A stretch of DNA of 50,647 nucleotides from Deltaproteobacteria bacterium (GCA_016934985.1 JAFGRU010000055.1:1-50647); one strand, 5' to 3'. Shown: positions 16,189 through 25,233, counted from the first letter of the stretch. Numbers and translations are program-made. Notes: a model not told the origin generated them from the sequence alone.

Positions 16189-17223
16189 TCACACGTTTTT
16201 ATCCGGGAAAAACTTCCGGAAAATATTCCAATGCCCAATCTCCCTGGCCCCCATAATACCGCCCGGTTTAAGAATCAGAGTGGCAATCATGGCACAAGCC
16301 AGAACAACTTCTGTCAAACCAACCACCGGCTTGGGAAAAAGTTGAGCGATATTGATGGAACTTTCTGTGAAACGCAGCAGTTCATAGGCGATGGTGACGG
16401 CAAAGGTCCCGAAAACCGCGCCCGATACGGTCAGAGAGCCGCCGATTATGAGCATACCGAGAATTACAAAGGTTTCTTTCAGATAAAAGGCGTTTGGCGA
16501 AAAAGAGGTTATGAAGTGAGCCCACAGGCCGCCGGCAAAGCCCGCCATCAGCGCACTCAAGATGAACCCGTACCAGCGTAAACGGGAAAGATGGGCTCCC
16601 ATGCCGACTGCGGCGATTTCGTCGTCCCGCACCGCTCTCAACAAAACCCCCGCACGTGACTCTTTAAAAAAGAGGGCCAGGGCAACCATTACAACGGCAG
16701 AACCCGCTGCCAGATAAAGATTCGTAGCCGATTTTAAGCCAAACAGTGTCCTCGGTCCGTTGGTCAGTGCGGACCAGTGAACCATGATTGTGTGAATGAC
16801 CACCAGCAAAGCAAAGGATGTGATCACCGCCGCAGCATCGGAGAGCCGCATCAGTGGATAGGAAACCAGCGCCGCTACCAGGCCAGCCACAAGAGCGCCG
16901 ATAAGAATGGCCAGGATGGGAGAAAGTTCAATGGTTGCCAGGCAGCTGTAAAGATCCGGTAAGGCCATTGACTTCATCCTCACAGGCATCGCCAGCACCG
17001 CCGAGGTATAGGCGCCAATCCCCATAAATCCGATATGCGCGAATGACAGGATGCCGGAGTTACCCATGAACACCTGTAGGCCCAAAACCAGGATCAGGTT
17101 GATGCAGAGAACGGTTGCAATGCGTTGCATGAAACGCTGATCCATGATGCCGACCGCACCAGGGAGCAGTAAAATCGGCACGATGAGAAGGAAAAAAGTC
17201 AGTACACTTTGTCGATTTAACAT
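16189..17223 (-). CDS. livM: LIV-type ABC transporter permease LivM
   Basis: A 344-residue inner-membrane permease of the branched-chain amino acid/amide ABC family. It has about nine hydrophobic segments, the GNSGILSFAHIGFMGIGAYTS block typical of LivM near residue 55, and the cytoplasmic EAA-like loop LLRAVRDDEIAAVGMG that contacts the ATPases. It pairs with LivH encoded just upstream (13-base gap). The substrate is not evident and may not be a branched-chain amino acid. Confidence 0.9.
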   Translation of the reverse strand: MLNRQSVLTFFLLIVPILLLPGAVGIMDQRFMQRIATVLCINLILVLGLQVFMGNSGILSFAHIGFMGIGAYTSAVLAMPVRMKSMALPDLYSCLATIELSPILAILIGALVAGLVAALVSYPLMRLSDAAAVITSFALLVVIHTIMVHWSALTNGPRTLFGLKSATNLYLAAGSAVVMVALALFFKESRAGVLLRAVRDDEIAAVGMGAHLSRLRWYGFILSALMAGFAGGLWAHFITSFSPNAFYLKETFVILGMLIIGGSLTVSGAVFGTFAVTIAYELLRFTESSINIAQLFPKPVVGLTEVVLACAMIATLILKPGGIMGAREIGHWNIFRKFFPDKNV

Positions 17224-17236
17224 ATGGATGCCCCGT

Positions 17237-18130
17237 TCAAGTCCTTTCCCCCGAAGCCGGTCCGGGAATCAGCCCGTCGGGTTTCATCAACAGGAACAGG
17301 ATGACAAATGAAAAAGTGAAAGCATCGCGGAATTGCAGCAGATGCTGCGGCAAAAGGTAGTTGAGGGAAACATCGACGAACGCAAGCAGAAAACCGCCGA
17401 CCACTGCTCCCTGGAGACTGCGCATTCCACCGATTACCGTGGCGATGAAGGCTACCAGCAGAGGTTCCAGGCCAATCCCCGGCACCACCGAGCCGATGCG
17501 GCCGAGCCACAGTATCCCCACCACCCCGGCAAACAGGCCGCTGATGGCAAAAGCAGTGGTGATTATAAGGTTTGCCGGCACTCCAAGCATGCGGGCCATA
17601 CGAAACTGAGAGGCTGCGGCCCTCAGGGCAATGCCGAGGACAGTTTTTTTCAATGCCCAGGAAAACAGCCCCAGCATAATGAAGGCACAGGCGATGGTCA
17701 GCAAGTTGCGAAGAGGCACGATGACGCCGGCCAATTCAACGGTTTGGGTGAAAATATCAGGAAGTGGCACCTGACGGGCGCGCGGGGAAATAAACAGAAG
17801 AACGAAATTCTGCAGCAGTGTGCTGAAGGCAAAGGAGGTAATAAGAACGGCCGTGACTGATTTTTCCCGCACCGGCTTAAAAGCGACCAGTTCGGTGCTG
17901 ATACCGGTTAAAATGGCGATGATGACCGCAACCAGGGCCATGACCAACCACGGCAGGGGCGAGCCGTTGAGAAGGAAAAGGGTATAACCTGTCACCATGA
18001 CGAGTTCGCCATAGGCGAAATTAACCAGCTTCAAAATGCCGTAAACAATTACCAGACCAAGGGCCATCAGAGCATAGAGGCTGCCAAGGCTCAAGGCATC
18101 AATGCCAAATTGTACAATTTGTCCCGTCAT
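17237..18130 (-). CDS. livH: LIV-type ABC transporter permease LivH
   Basis: A 297-residue inner-membrane permease. The start at 18130 (MTGQIVQFG) is chosen because it gives the typical LivH N-terminus DALSLGSLYALMALGLVIVYG; AGAGAAG provides the ribosome site. The conserved loop LRAAASQFRMARMLG is the EAA-like ATPase contact, and RSLQGAVVGGFLLAFVD is typical of the C-terminal half. It is preceded by livF with a 16-base gap and followed by livM. Confidence 0.9.
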   Translation of the reverse strand: MTGQIVQFGIDALSLGSLYALMALGLVIVYGILKLVNFAYGELVMVTGYTLFLLNGSPLPWLVMALVAVIIAILTGISTELVAFKPVREKSVTAVLITSFAFSTLLQNFVLLFISPRARQVPLPDIFTQTVELAGVIVPLRNLLTIACAFIMLGLFSWALKKTVLGIALRAAASQFRMARMLGVPANLIITTAFAISGLFAGVVGILWLGRIGSVVPGIGLEPLLVAFIATVIGGMRSLQGAVVGGFLLAFVDVSLNYLLPQHLLQFRDAFTFSFVILFLLMKPDGLIPGPASGERT

Positions 18131-18146
18131 AAGCTTCTCTTGAAAG

Positions 18147-18851
18147 TTATCCCCCGAGATATAGCGCTGCCAGATCGGAGGATTCGGAAATTTCCCGGGC
18201 ACTGCCGGAGGCGGCGACCTCGCCCAGGGCCAGAACATAGGCACGGTCAGCACAGGTCAGCGCTTTGCGGGCATTTTGTTCCACCAACAGGATAGTCAGG
18301 CCGGTTTGCTTAAGCCGGGCAATGTAATCAAAAATTTTGTCGACAATGGCCGGAGCCAGCCCCATGGAAGGCTCGTCCAGCAACAGCAGTTGCGGGCGCG
18401 ACATGAGAGCCCTGGCGATAACCAGCTGTTGCTGCTCCCCTCCCGACAGGGTCCCCGCCGGCTGGGTGCGGCGCTCCTCCAGGATAGGGAAAAGCTCGAA
18501 CATCCCGGCGAGATCCTTTTCGCAACCCTGGGTATCCTTCCTTCTGGTAAATGCGCCCAGGCGAAGATTTTCCAGAACCGTCAGGTCAGCAAAAACATCG
18601 CGGGTTTCCGGGACCATGGCGATACCGGCATGGGCCACTTTTTCCGGAGACCAATGGCTGATTTCACGATCCCGAAACAGAATTTTTCCGGAATTTCTGA
18701 GGACCCCGGCAATTGCCAGCAGGGTCGTGGTTTTGCCGGCACCATTGGCGCCCAGAAGGGTAACCAATTCACCCTCGCGAACCTCGATATCCACTTTTTT
18801 AACGGCCGCGATAGCTCCGTAGCTGACACTCAGGTTTTCCACTTTAAGCAT
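18147..18851 (-). CDS. livF: LIV-type ABC transporter ATPase LivF
   Basis: A 234-residue ATP-binding subunit. It has Walker A GANGAGKTT (about residue 34), ABC signature LSGGEQQQLVIARAL, and Walker B LLLLDEPSMGLAP. The short length without a C-terminal extension and the MVPETRDVFADLTVLENL block match LivF rather than LivG. It begins four bases after the livG stop. Confidence 0.9.
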   Translation of the reverse strand: MLKVENLSVSYGAIAAVKKVDIEVREGELVTLLGANGAGKTTTLLAIAGVLRNSGKILFRDREISHWSPEKVAHAGIAMVPETRDVFADLTVLENLRLGAFTRRKDTQGCEKDLAGMFELFPILEERRTQPAGTLSGGEQQQLVIARALMSRPQLLLLDEPSMGLAPAIVDKIFDYIARLKQTGLTILLVEQNARKALTCADRAYVLALGEVAASGSAREISESSDLAALYLGG

Positions 18852-18855
18852 GAGT

Positions 18856-19590
18856 TCACCTGCCGTTTCCGTCGGAGCCCAGATAGGCCTCGATAACCTG
18901 GGGAAGCTTCCTCACGTATTCAACGCTCCCTTCACCAATGGTTTTTCCTGAAGCCAGAACGTGGAGACGATGGCTCAACCGCATCATCAGCCCCATATCA
19001 TGATCGATGATCAACATACCGAGCTTTTGTTCCGAGGGAAGGCACGCAAGCAGTTCCAAAAGGGATTCGCTCTCTGTTTCGTTCATCCCCGCAGCCGGTT
19101 CATCCAACAGGAGAAATTTGGGATCGCCTGCCAGGGCACGGGCTATCTCTACCCGCCGTTCATCACCATAGCTGAGGGTATTGGCAAACTGGTCCCGGAC
19201 ACGCTCCAACCCGAATTTCTCAAGCAGTTGTCCCGCTTTCCGGCGAGCTGAGCGCCGGGAGCAACCGTGAGAGATGGCCGCTGCCTCGATATTTTCAGAC
19301 ACTGTCAGGTTGCTGAAAAGACGGACGATCTGGAAAGTTCTGGATATTCCCTGGAGTGCAATATTGCGAGGTGTCATGTGGGTAATGTCAATATCCGAGC
19401 AGGTGACTGCCCCCGCCATGGGCCGAACATGACCGGTCAAAACATTTACCAAGGTGGTCTTGCCCGAACCGTTGGGACCTATAAGGCCGACAATTTCCCC
19501 GGACTCAACCTCCAGGGTTACCTGGTCAAGCGCGCGCAAACCGGAAAAATCAACAGAGATATTATAAGCTCGGAGCATTTGCTCAGACAT
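18856..19590 (-). CDS. livG: LIV-type ABC transporter ATPase LivG
   Basis: A 244-residue ATP-binding subunit. It has Walker A GPNGSGKTT, GISRTFQIVRLFSNLTVSENI in the Q-loop region, signature LSYGDERRVEIARAL, and Walker B FLLLDEPAAGMNETES, all typical of LivG. I start at the ATG at 19590 (MSEQMLRAY); the ribosome site is weak and a start at the internal Met (MLRAYNIS) is possible. It follows livK across a hairpin that may reduce readthrough. Confidence 0.9.
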   Translation of the reverse strand: MSEQMLRAYNISVDFSGLRALDQVTLEVESGEIVGLIGPNGSGKTTLVNVLTGHVRPMAGAVTCSDIDITHMTPRNIALQGISRTFQIVRLFSNLTVSENIEAAAISHGCSRRSARRKAGQLLEKFGLERVRDQFANTLSYGDERRVEIARALAGDPKFLLLDEPAAGMNETESESLLELLACLPSEQKLGMLIIDHDMGLMMRLSHRLHVLASGKTIGEGSVEYVRKLPQVIEAYLGSDGNGR

Positions 19591-19664
19591 GATTCTGCCA
19601 AAACAACTCAAAAGGGGAATAAAAACCGCCCGGTCTGAAACTCTGAAACCAGGCTGCAAAAGGA

Positions 19665-19687
19665 GGGGCAGGTTAAACACCTGCCCC
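19665..19687 (-). terminator. Intercistronic hairpin between livK and livG
   Basis: GGGGCAGGT (19665-19673) pairs with ACCTGCCCC (19679-19687). On the minus strand it is followed by TCCTTTTGC, a weak T-tract. This position, right after a binding-protein gene, is typical for partial termination or mRNA protection that yields more binding protein than membrane components. Confidence 0.65.
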
Positions 19688-19734
19688 ATTCTCAGTCATT
19701 TGCCTGCTAAATAAGCATAGAGAAACGAAAGTTC

Positions 19735-20916
19735 TCAGGGGGCAGGCGGACTGGCTGGCCGCCGCCATCCCAGAAAAGAGGGCTTGCCTTTTTTGAGCTC
19801 CACCAAAACCGAAGCTTTGTCGGGGGCATGTCCCTCAGCTGCGGTTTTGTAGCTGAGCTTACCGGTCAGCAGATTGAATTCATTCGTTTCAAGTGCTTTC
19901 GCAACTGCAGCACCATCGGTTGTACCGGCAATTTTCACAGCCTCAGCCAAAAGCATGATGGTATCCCAGCCGGTGGCCACAAAAGAGGTGTCAGGCTCAG
20001 TGCCGTAATATTCTTTATAAAGTTTGAGGAATTTGGGCATATCCTTGTGAGCTTCAGGGCCCATCCAGGTATGAGTGACGAAATAAACGTTATTGCCGAA
20101 TTTCTCACCGAGAGCAGAAAACAGGCTGGGATCGTCATAGGAATCTCCACCCATGATTGCAGCGTCAATTCCCACTTCTCTGATCGCACGGATGATCATC
20201 CCCAGATCGGGCTGGTAGGAGGAAATAAAAATAACGTCAGGTTTGGTTTTCAGGGCTTTAATGCGAGCCAACTGGGCAGAAAAATCCTGGTCGCCATTGG
20301 TATAGGTGTCTTCCGCCAGAATGGTGCCGCCAATATTCTTGAAATGGGCAATAAAGTATTTACTCAGGCTTTTGGTGTAGGCGATGAACTGGTCGGTGAC
20401 CACATAGGCGTTTTTCCAGCCTCGCTCCTTGAAGGCATATTCAGCAGCCGTGGCACCCATGGTGGTATTCCACATGGAAAGGGTAAATTGTTTGTCACCC
20501 AGAGACCAGGAGCTGTAGAGCGGGTCGGAGGCACAGGTAGAAATACCGACGACGCCGTACTTCTGAGCTTCGCGACTGGCAGGCCCGCCAAAATCGAAGT
20601 CACACGGAGCGACCATCAGCTTGGCTCCTTTATCGAGAAGTTCAACAGCGATATTGCCGACGGTGACCGGATCGCTCTTGCCGTCAAGATTGACAAATTT
20701 CACTTTTTTACCAAGCAGTCCACCTGCATCATTGATGGCCTTGACAGCCACCTGGGCTCCTTTTAACCCCGGCTCGTCAAGTGGGGCCTGAACACCGGTG
20801 GAGCATAAGGCACCACCAATGATGATTTCCTCCGCATGAGCCATGGGTACGAAGGCCCACACCAAGGTGACGGCACATATGAACGACATGAAAACCCTTA
20901 CACTCTTCTTTTGCAT
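19735..20916 (-). CDS. livK: LIV-type ABC transporter substrate-binding protein
   Basis: A 393-residue periplasmic type I binding protein. The signal peptide ends at AHA (residue 28), followed by EEIIIGGALCSTG, the normal start of this family's mature form. The two-lobe pattern shows GLKGAQVAVKAINDAGGLLGKKV, DGKSDPVTVGNIAVELL, and a cross-over near YAFKERGWKNAYVV. The pocket region (FDFGGPASREAQKY) does not identify the ligand. AAAGGAG precedes the ATG. It is the first gene of the operon livK-G-F-H-M-hydrolase. The symbol is by family only. Confidence 0.85.
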   Translation of the reverse strand: MQKKSVRVFMSFICAVTLVWAFVPMAHAEEIIIGGALCSTGVQAPLDEPGLKGAQVAVKAINDAGGLLGKKVKFVNLDGKSDPVTVGNIAVELLDKGAKLMVAPCDFDFGGPASREAQKYGVVGISTCASDPLYSSWSLGDKQFTLSMWNTTMGATAAEYAFKERGWKNAYVVTDQFIAYTKSLSKYFIAHFKNIGGTILAEDTYTNGDQDFSAQLARIKALKTKPDVIFISSYQPDLGMIIRAIREVGIDAAIMGGDSYDDPSLFSALGEKFGNNVYFVTHTWMGPEAHKDMPKFLKLYKEYYGTEPDTSFVATGWDTIMLLAEAVKIAGTTDGAAVAKALETNEFNLLTGKLSYKTAAEGHAPDKASVLVELKKGKPSFLGWRRPASPPAP

Positions 20917-21636
20917 GCGTTTCTCCTTTAGTTGACTTTATGCTGAAAAGATGGGGGGACCAATTGGAACGCAAAACTCCAGGTTGCCTTGGTGACAATT
21001 AACATTGTAAAAGGCAACGACTTCTTTCCTGTCACCATTTAGAACCGATATTCATTATCAAAATATATTGTTTTTTATTAACTGCGCCAAATGCTGAAGA
21101 ATTTTATTAATCTAACTAACAACTACATTCATGGCAATACTAAAAAGTGGATATTTATTAATACACACTGGTTTATTTTTGTTTTCACCCCTTTTGAAAA
21201 TACATAATCTTTTTTCCTGCAACCGGATGGTCTTTTTTTAAGCAGGCAAATGCCTACCGGATAAGCATAATTTCCCTATTATTGAAAGCAAGGATAGACC
21301 TGAATGTCTTTAAAAAGAATTTTTATTTAATATTTTCAAGTGTTTGTAAGTTGAAAAATATTGAGACATCAATAGTCGTTACCTCAAGCAGAGCAACAGA
21401 CATGCCCAGACATTTTCACCCTTCGGCTCCCGAACCCGCCTTGCGCAAGCCGATATTTAATAAAAAAGGTGGCCAGGATTTTTCTGTTGAGTTCAATTCT
21501 TCGAACATTCCACCGTTTTGGAGAAATTGGAGTTTTTTTCGAGTTTTTTCAATGGATGAAAAAAAGATCAATGATAATTGACTAAAGTGTTCGAGGGCTT
21601 TCCGTGTTTCACAAGAAGTGCACAGAAAAAATGTCC
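20917..21636. other. Long AT-rich intergenic region upstream of livK
   Basis: These 720 bases contain no credible gene. They include the promoter region of livK, not located precisely, and the element at 21225-21415 that recurs near the sigma-54 activator gene. No sigma-54 -24/-12 match was found for livK itself. Confidence 0.5.
21225..21415. repeat. Paired regulatory-like element, copy A (upstream of livK)
   Basis: Two blocks are shared with copy B at 40845-41035. ATTTTTATTTAATATTTTCA at 21319-21338 is identical over 20 bases to 40940-40959. AGCAACAGACATGCCCAGAC with CATT following (from 21392) matches B with four substitutions. The start-to-start spacing of the blocks is 73 bases in both copies. 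Further left both have GGATGG/A followed by a T-run and a short inverted repeat with a 2-base spacer (AGGCA-AA-TGCCT at 21244-21255). Copy A lacks the sigma-54 GG/GC pair present in copy B. Confidence 0.65.
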
Positions 21637-22746
21637 TCAGGGGCTGTCGGTGGGACTTTCAGCGGGATAGATAATCAGACGATCGCCGGGATGAAGCAGG
21701 TGATCGATGTTGATGCGGTTCCATATCAGGATCGCGGCCAGGGGTACACGAAACTGTTGAGCAATGGTCGAGAGGTTATCGCCGGGCTGAACGATGTAGA
21801 TTCGCTCCTGCCTCTCCTGGCTCCATTCCTGGTGGATCTTGTTGAAACGCTTTTGAAACCCGGATGGCGTGTTTTCGGGGACGGCCAGGGTGTAGGTTCC
21901 CGCAGCCAGATAGTGACCGCGCAACTCCGGGTTCAAATCCTTGATCCGCTTGAAATCGGTCTGCGCCGCCTGCGCCACCACCGTCAGGCTGGCCTCCTCA
22001 TAGCAGGTCAATTCGACGGTGGTATGCCTGATGGGAGGGTAATAATCCCCGTCCTGCAAATGAAAGCCGTAACGCTCCGGCTGCGTCAGGATCAGTTTGG
22101 CCGAAAGGACCCTGAACAAGAACCGCTGAGTTTCCAAAGGTAAGTAGAGACGGTAGAAGTTATTGACACTCTGGGCCAGGATTTCCGCCTGCAGACCCTC
22201 CTCTCCCATGTTGAATGCCGCAGCCGCCAGACTCCAGGATCCGAATTTTTCGTAAAGCGTGGAAAAATAATTTACTGCAGCCTTGGTCGAAGCGGTGAGG
22301 CTTCTTCGCTGATCAATAAACTCATTGACGGTCAAGCCGTAAAGACGACCTGTCTCCGGTAAAAATTGCCAAAAGCCGATAGCGCCCTTGGGTGAGCCGA
22401 CATGTGGCCGCAAAGCACTCTCGGCAATTGCGATATATTTCAGGTCATCTGGCAGCCCGGCCCGGGAAAGCATAGCTTCAATAACAGGGAAATAGCGGGT
22501 GGACCGCTTCAGCCATAATACAGCCTGATCCCGGTCCCAGAGCGACAGCAGGAGTTCCTTTTCCATACGCTCTCGCACCTCGGGGTCTTCCAGGGGGACC
22601 ACCTCCCCGCAAAAGGACAGTTTCTGTTCCAGCCGGAGGCTTTCCAGCAATGGTGGAATCGCCCCATCCTTGTCTAAGGCCAGCGTGGGCCCGCAGAAAA
22701 GAAGACCCGTCGCCAGCCACCCCATGACCCATAAACGAAAGAACAT
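21637..22746 (-). CDS. Lytic transglycosylase with LysM domain (MltD-like)
   Basis: A 369-residue exported murein-cleaving enzyme. The signal peptide covers residues 1-23 (ending TLALD). The SLT family 1 domain is at about 85-215 with catalytic Glu109 in YIAIAESALRP and the supporting motifs KGAIGFWQFLPETG and AAAFNMGE. A LysM peptidoglycan-binding repeat lies at the C-terminus (YIVQPGDNLSTIAQQF to LHPGDRLIIYP). This is the MltD architecture with one LysM and no lipobox. AAGGAG lies before the ATG. Confidence 0.9.
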   Translation of the reverse strand: MFFRLWVMGWLATGLLFCGPTLALDKDGAIPPLLESLRLEQKLSFCGEVVPLEDPEVRERMEKELLLSLWDRDQAVLWLKRSTRYFPVIEAMLSRAGLPDDLKYIAIAESALRPHVGSPKGAIGFWQFLPETGRLYGLTVNEFIDQRRSLTASTKAAVNYFSTLYEKFGSWSLAAAAFNMGEEGLQAEILAQSVNNFYRLYLPLETQRFLFRVLSAKLILTQPERYGFHLQDGDYYPPIRHTTVELTCYEEASLTVVAQAAQTDFKRIKDLNPELRGHYLAAGTYTLAVPENTPSGFQKRFNKIHQEWSQERQERIYIVQPGDNLSTIAQQFRVPLAAILIWNRINIDHLLHPGDRLIIYPAESPTDSP

Positions 22747-23203
22747 GATTCTCCTTCATTCAAGCGGTTCGGAAAGATAAAAGGGCCTTGTGATGAAGCA
22801 TTTGTGGCGATGTAGATACTAAACAACGATTCTTGAATTGCGATACAAAGACGCCATTGGAAATTATACCCTGCCGGAAGTTCAGGTCAAAGGGGTGGGT
22901 TTCTTGTTTATTCTCCGACATTGCCCGGTGGGTGAAAAACTGGCGAAATGCATTCGGGGTATTTTCCTTAGAAATTTCAAAAGGTCAAGGACACCCTCTA
23001 CCCGAATGCTGAACAATAAGCGAACCCCATGAGCTCTAAGCGTCAGAATTATTCCCTTTTTTGGTATTTGTATTCCCTTTTGCCCCGGCCCCTGGCCTGC
23101 ACGCAGAAAATTATGGGACACTCAAATGAGTGGATGAGGTATAAATACCAGAAAGTGGTCGAAGATTTACATACCAAACCAAGGCACACTTGCAGGAGAA
23201 AAC
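22747..23203. other. Divergent intergenic region
   Basis: This separates the lytic transglycosylase gene from the plus-strand LysE-family gene. Short open frames occur on both strands but lack ribosome sites and family likeness. No RNA or repeat was recognised. Confidence 0.4.
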
Positions 23204-23842
23204 ATGCTCGACTCACAAGTCCTGGCATTCAGCCTCGTAGCCGCGGTAGTGACGCTGACCCCGGGAGCCGATACCATGCTGGTGGTGCGCAATGCCCTGA
23301 GGGACGGGCGGAAAGGGGGAATATCCACAACTTTTGGTGTATGCAGCGGCCTGTTTTTGCATGCCGCTCTTTCCGCATTGGGTGTTTCGGCGATTCTGAT
23401 GCATTCGGCGCAAGCTTTTCATCTGGTGAAAATTGGTGGGGCCGCCTACCTGGTCTGGCTTGGTGCAAAATCATTGCACGCTTCATGGCGAGGGATTCAA
23501 GCGCCTGTTGGAATGGATAATTCCGTTCTTATACATAATGCCTCATTACGGCGCTGTTTCCTGGAAGGCTTTCTCAGCAATGTTCTGAATCCCAAGGTGG
23601 CACTGTTCTATCTGGCTTTCCTGCCCCAGTTCATCGGCCCGACCGACCCCGTATTGCCGAAGTCACTGCTTCTTGCCGGCATTCATTATGTCCAGGGGAT
23701 TCTGTGGCTGGTTACGGTAACCCTGGTAGTTGAAAACACCCGAAGGATGTTCCTGAAATCCACCATGCGGCGCTGGCTGGATGCCTGCTGCGGAGCACTG
23801 CTGATCGGCCTCGGAGTGCGCCTGGCAGTCTCGCAACGCTAA
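23204..23842 (+). CDS. LysE family translocator
   Basis: A 212-residue inner-membrane exporter with about six hydrophobic segments. TLTPGADTMLVVRNALRDGRKGG is the family's N-terminal signature and NVLNPKVALFYLAFLPQF the second block. It differs enough from the LysE-family protein at 14069 that the two are unlikely to be a recent duplication. Ribosome site CAGGAG. Substrate unknown. Confidence 0.85.
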   Translation: MLDSQVLAFSLVAAVVTLTPGADTMLVVRNALRDGRKGGISTTFGVCSGLFLHAALSALGVSAILMHSAQAFHLVKIGGAAYLVWLGAKSLHASWRGIQAPVGMDNSVLIHNASLRRCFLEGFLSNVLNPKVALFYLAFLPQFIGPTDPVLPKSLLLAGIHYVQGILWLVTVTLVVENTRRMFLKSTMRRWLDACCGALLIGLGVRLAVSQR

Positions 23843-23903
23843 AAATTCCCTTCCTTATATCCTCCTGAAAAGAAAGAGAAAAAAGTTAAAAATTTTTCAA
23901 GAA

Positions 23904-23932
23904 TTGACCTCAATAACAAACCGTTGTATGAT
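23904..23932 (+). promoter_or_regulatory. Sigma-70 type promoter of the candidate ncRNA
   Basis: TTGACC (23904-23909) and TATGAT (23927-23932) are separated by exactly 17 bases, a near-consensus housekeeping promoter. The predicted start is about 23940. An AT-rich stretch lies just upstream. Confidence 0.75.
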
Positions 23933-23939
23933 GCCCCGC

Positions 23940-24186
23940 ATAGGCGACACCCTGCCAGGGTGTTCCGTCCTTTTCCCGCAAGGGGATCGTTGAGAACGTT
24001 GCCCTGTGTAATGCTTCGAAGATCCCCGTTTCTTTCAGAGCAGCGCTTGCCTCTGCCCACCGGCAGAGTCGGGTCGCGGGTTGCTCTGCCCTGTTACAAA
24101 CCAATAAAAGAATAAAGACAGAAATCAGGATTTTTACGCCAGGAAGTCAAGCCATACTCTCTTTGCTTTGGCTTGCACTTTTTTAT
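23940..24186 (+). ncRNA. Candidate structured non-coding RNA, about 245 nt
   Basis: A complete transcription unit with a near-consensus promoter and a terminator but no reading frame. Several perfect helices are visible: ACACCCT (23947-23953) with AGGGTGT (23957-23963); GGGGATC (23982-23988) with GATCCCC (24021-24027), enclosing CGTT-GAG-AACG; and CAGAGCA (24036-24042) with TGCTCTG (24082-24088), enclosing CTCTGCC-CACC-GGCAGAG. CCC-GCAA-GGG offers a tetraloop alternative. Length and the GGTGTTCC stretch recall 6S RNA, but I cannot confirm that. It could instead be a leader of ehuB, which starts 135 bases after the terminator. No known riboswitch core was recognised. Confidence 0.55.
24148..24184 (+). 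terminator. Rho-independent terminator of the candidate ncRNA
   Basis: CAAGCCA (24148-24154) pairs with TGGCTTG (24169-24175) around a 14-base loop, followed by CAC and six T residues. It separates the ncRNA unit from ehuB. Confidence 0.65.
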
Positions 24187-24320
24187 GCGTATTAAGCTTA
24201 AATTAATTTCAGTCTCGGCTTAATCAAAAATGCCATCTAACATATTGAAAAATATATAAAACTTTAAAACAAGAAAATCAGAAAAGAAAAAAACGCCCAT
24301 TAATTTTAAAAGGAGGATTT

Positions 24321-25196
24321 ATGTTTTTTCAAAAAGCGATGAAGGACTCGAAAAAAATCATCCGGATGGCAATTTTCAGCATTTGTGTTGTGGCCATGTC
24401 TCTTGGCACTACTATCGCCGACGCCGGACCGCTGATGAACAGAATTGAAAAAGGGAAAACCATCCGCCTCGGTTTTGCCAACGAGGTCCCCTGGGCTTAT
24501 CCCGGGGAAAACAACAAACCTTTAGGCTTTGCCAACGCCATCACAATCGGCATTCTGGAGGAAATGGGCTACACCGACATCGAGCCGGTGGTCACTGAAT
24601 GGGGCGGCCTGATTCCCGGTCTGAAAGCCAACCGTTTCGACATCATCACGGGCGGTATGTATATCCTCAACAGCCGCTGCCAGAACGTGGCTTTTTCCGA
24701 ACCCATCGGGAAATTCGGTGATGCCTTTATCGTTCCAAAAGGAAACCCCAAGGGGATTCACAACTATCAGGATATCAAGAACAAAAAGGCCATCTTCGTT
24801 ACCGGTGCCGGCTACAATTCGGTGGAAGCGGCCAAGAAAGAGGGCGTGCCCGACAAGAATATCATGACCGTTCCCGGGCCCACTGAAGTCCTCGCTACGG
24901 TAAGGGTCGGCCGTGCCGATGCCGGCGGCCTAACCTACTTCACGGCCCTCAACATAGCTAAAGAGGCCAATGGTGCTGTTGACGTGACAAACCCCGCGGA
25001 TCTGCCGCCATGGACTCTGGCCTATGTCGGCATCGGCTTTCGCTTTGAAGACACCGATTTTATGGAAAAATTCAACGCCGCCCGGGCCAGGTACCTTGGT
25101 TCCGAGAAAATGTTCGAAGCGGTTAAACAATACGGCTACACGGAAAACCAGCTGCCCGGTGACGTAACCACTGAATGGGCCTGCAAAAACAGATAA
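24321..25196 (+). CDS. ehuB: Ectoine/hydroxyectoine-type ABC transporter binding protein EhuB
   Basis: A 291-residue periplasmic binding protein (family 3, polar amino acid type). The signal peptide ends about IADA (residue 37). Landmarks of the EhuB subgroup are IRLGFANEVPWAYP, VVTEWGGLIPGLKANRFDIITGGMYI, RCQNVAFSEPIGKFGDAFIVPKGNPKGIHNY and LPPWTLAYVGIGFRFED. AAAGGAGG lies upstream. Imports compatible solutes of the ectoine type by family analogy; another polar amino acid cannot be excluded. A strong hairpin follows the stop codon. Confidence 0.8.
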   Translation: MFFQKAMKDSKKIIRMAIFSICVVAMSLGTTIADAGPLMNRIEKGKTIRLGFANEVPWAYPGENNKPLGFANAITIGILEEMGYTDIEPVVTEWGGLIPGLKANRFDIITGGMYILNSRCQNVAFSEPIGKFGDAFIVPKGNPKGIHNYQDIKNKKAIFVTGAGYNSVEAAKKEGVPDKNIMTVPGPTEVLATVRVGRADAGGLTYFTALNIAKEANGAVDVTNPADLPPWTLAYVGIGFRFEDTDFMEKFNAARARYLGSEKMFEAVKQYGYTENQLPGDVTTEWACKNR

Positions 25197-25206
25197 TCCA
25201 CTCCAT

Positions 25207-25233
25207 GCGGGCACTCCCTGAAGGAGTGCCCGC
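25207..25233 (+). terminator. Intercistronic hairpin between ehuB and ehuC
   Basis: GCGGGCACTCC (25207-25217) pairs perfectly with GGAGTGCCCGC (25223-25233) around a 5-base loop. Only ACACTTTT follows, so termination would be partial. The position after the binding-protein gene suggests mRNA stabilisation or attenuation. Confidence 0.75.

Noticed and set aside
21359-21430. Sigma-54 promoter in copy A of the paired element
   Set aside because: At the position aligned with copy B the sequence is GA and CT instead of GG and GC, so the invariant dinucleotides are missing.
23910-24104. 64-residue minus-strand open frame opposite the candidate ncRNA
   Set aside because: It needs a TTG start, has no ribosome site, and the plus strand carries a promoter, helices and terminator that explain the sequence better.
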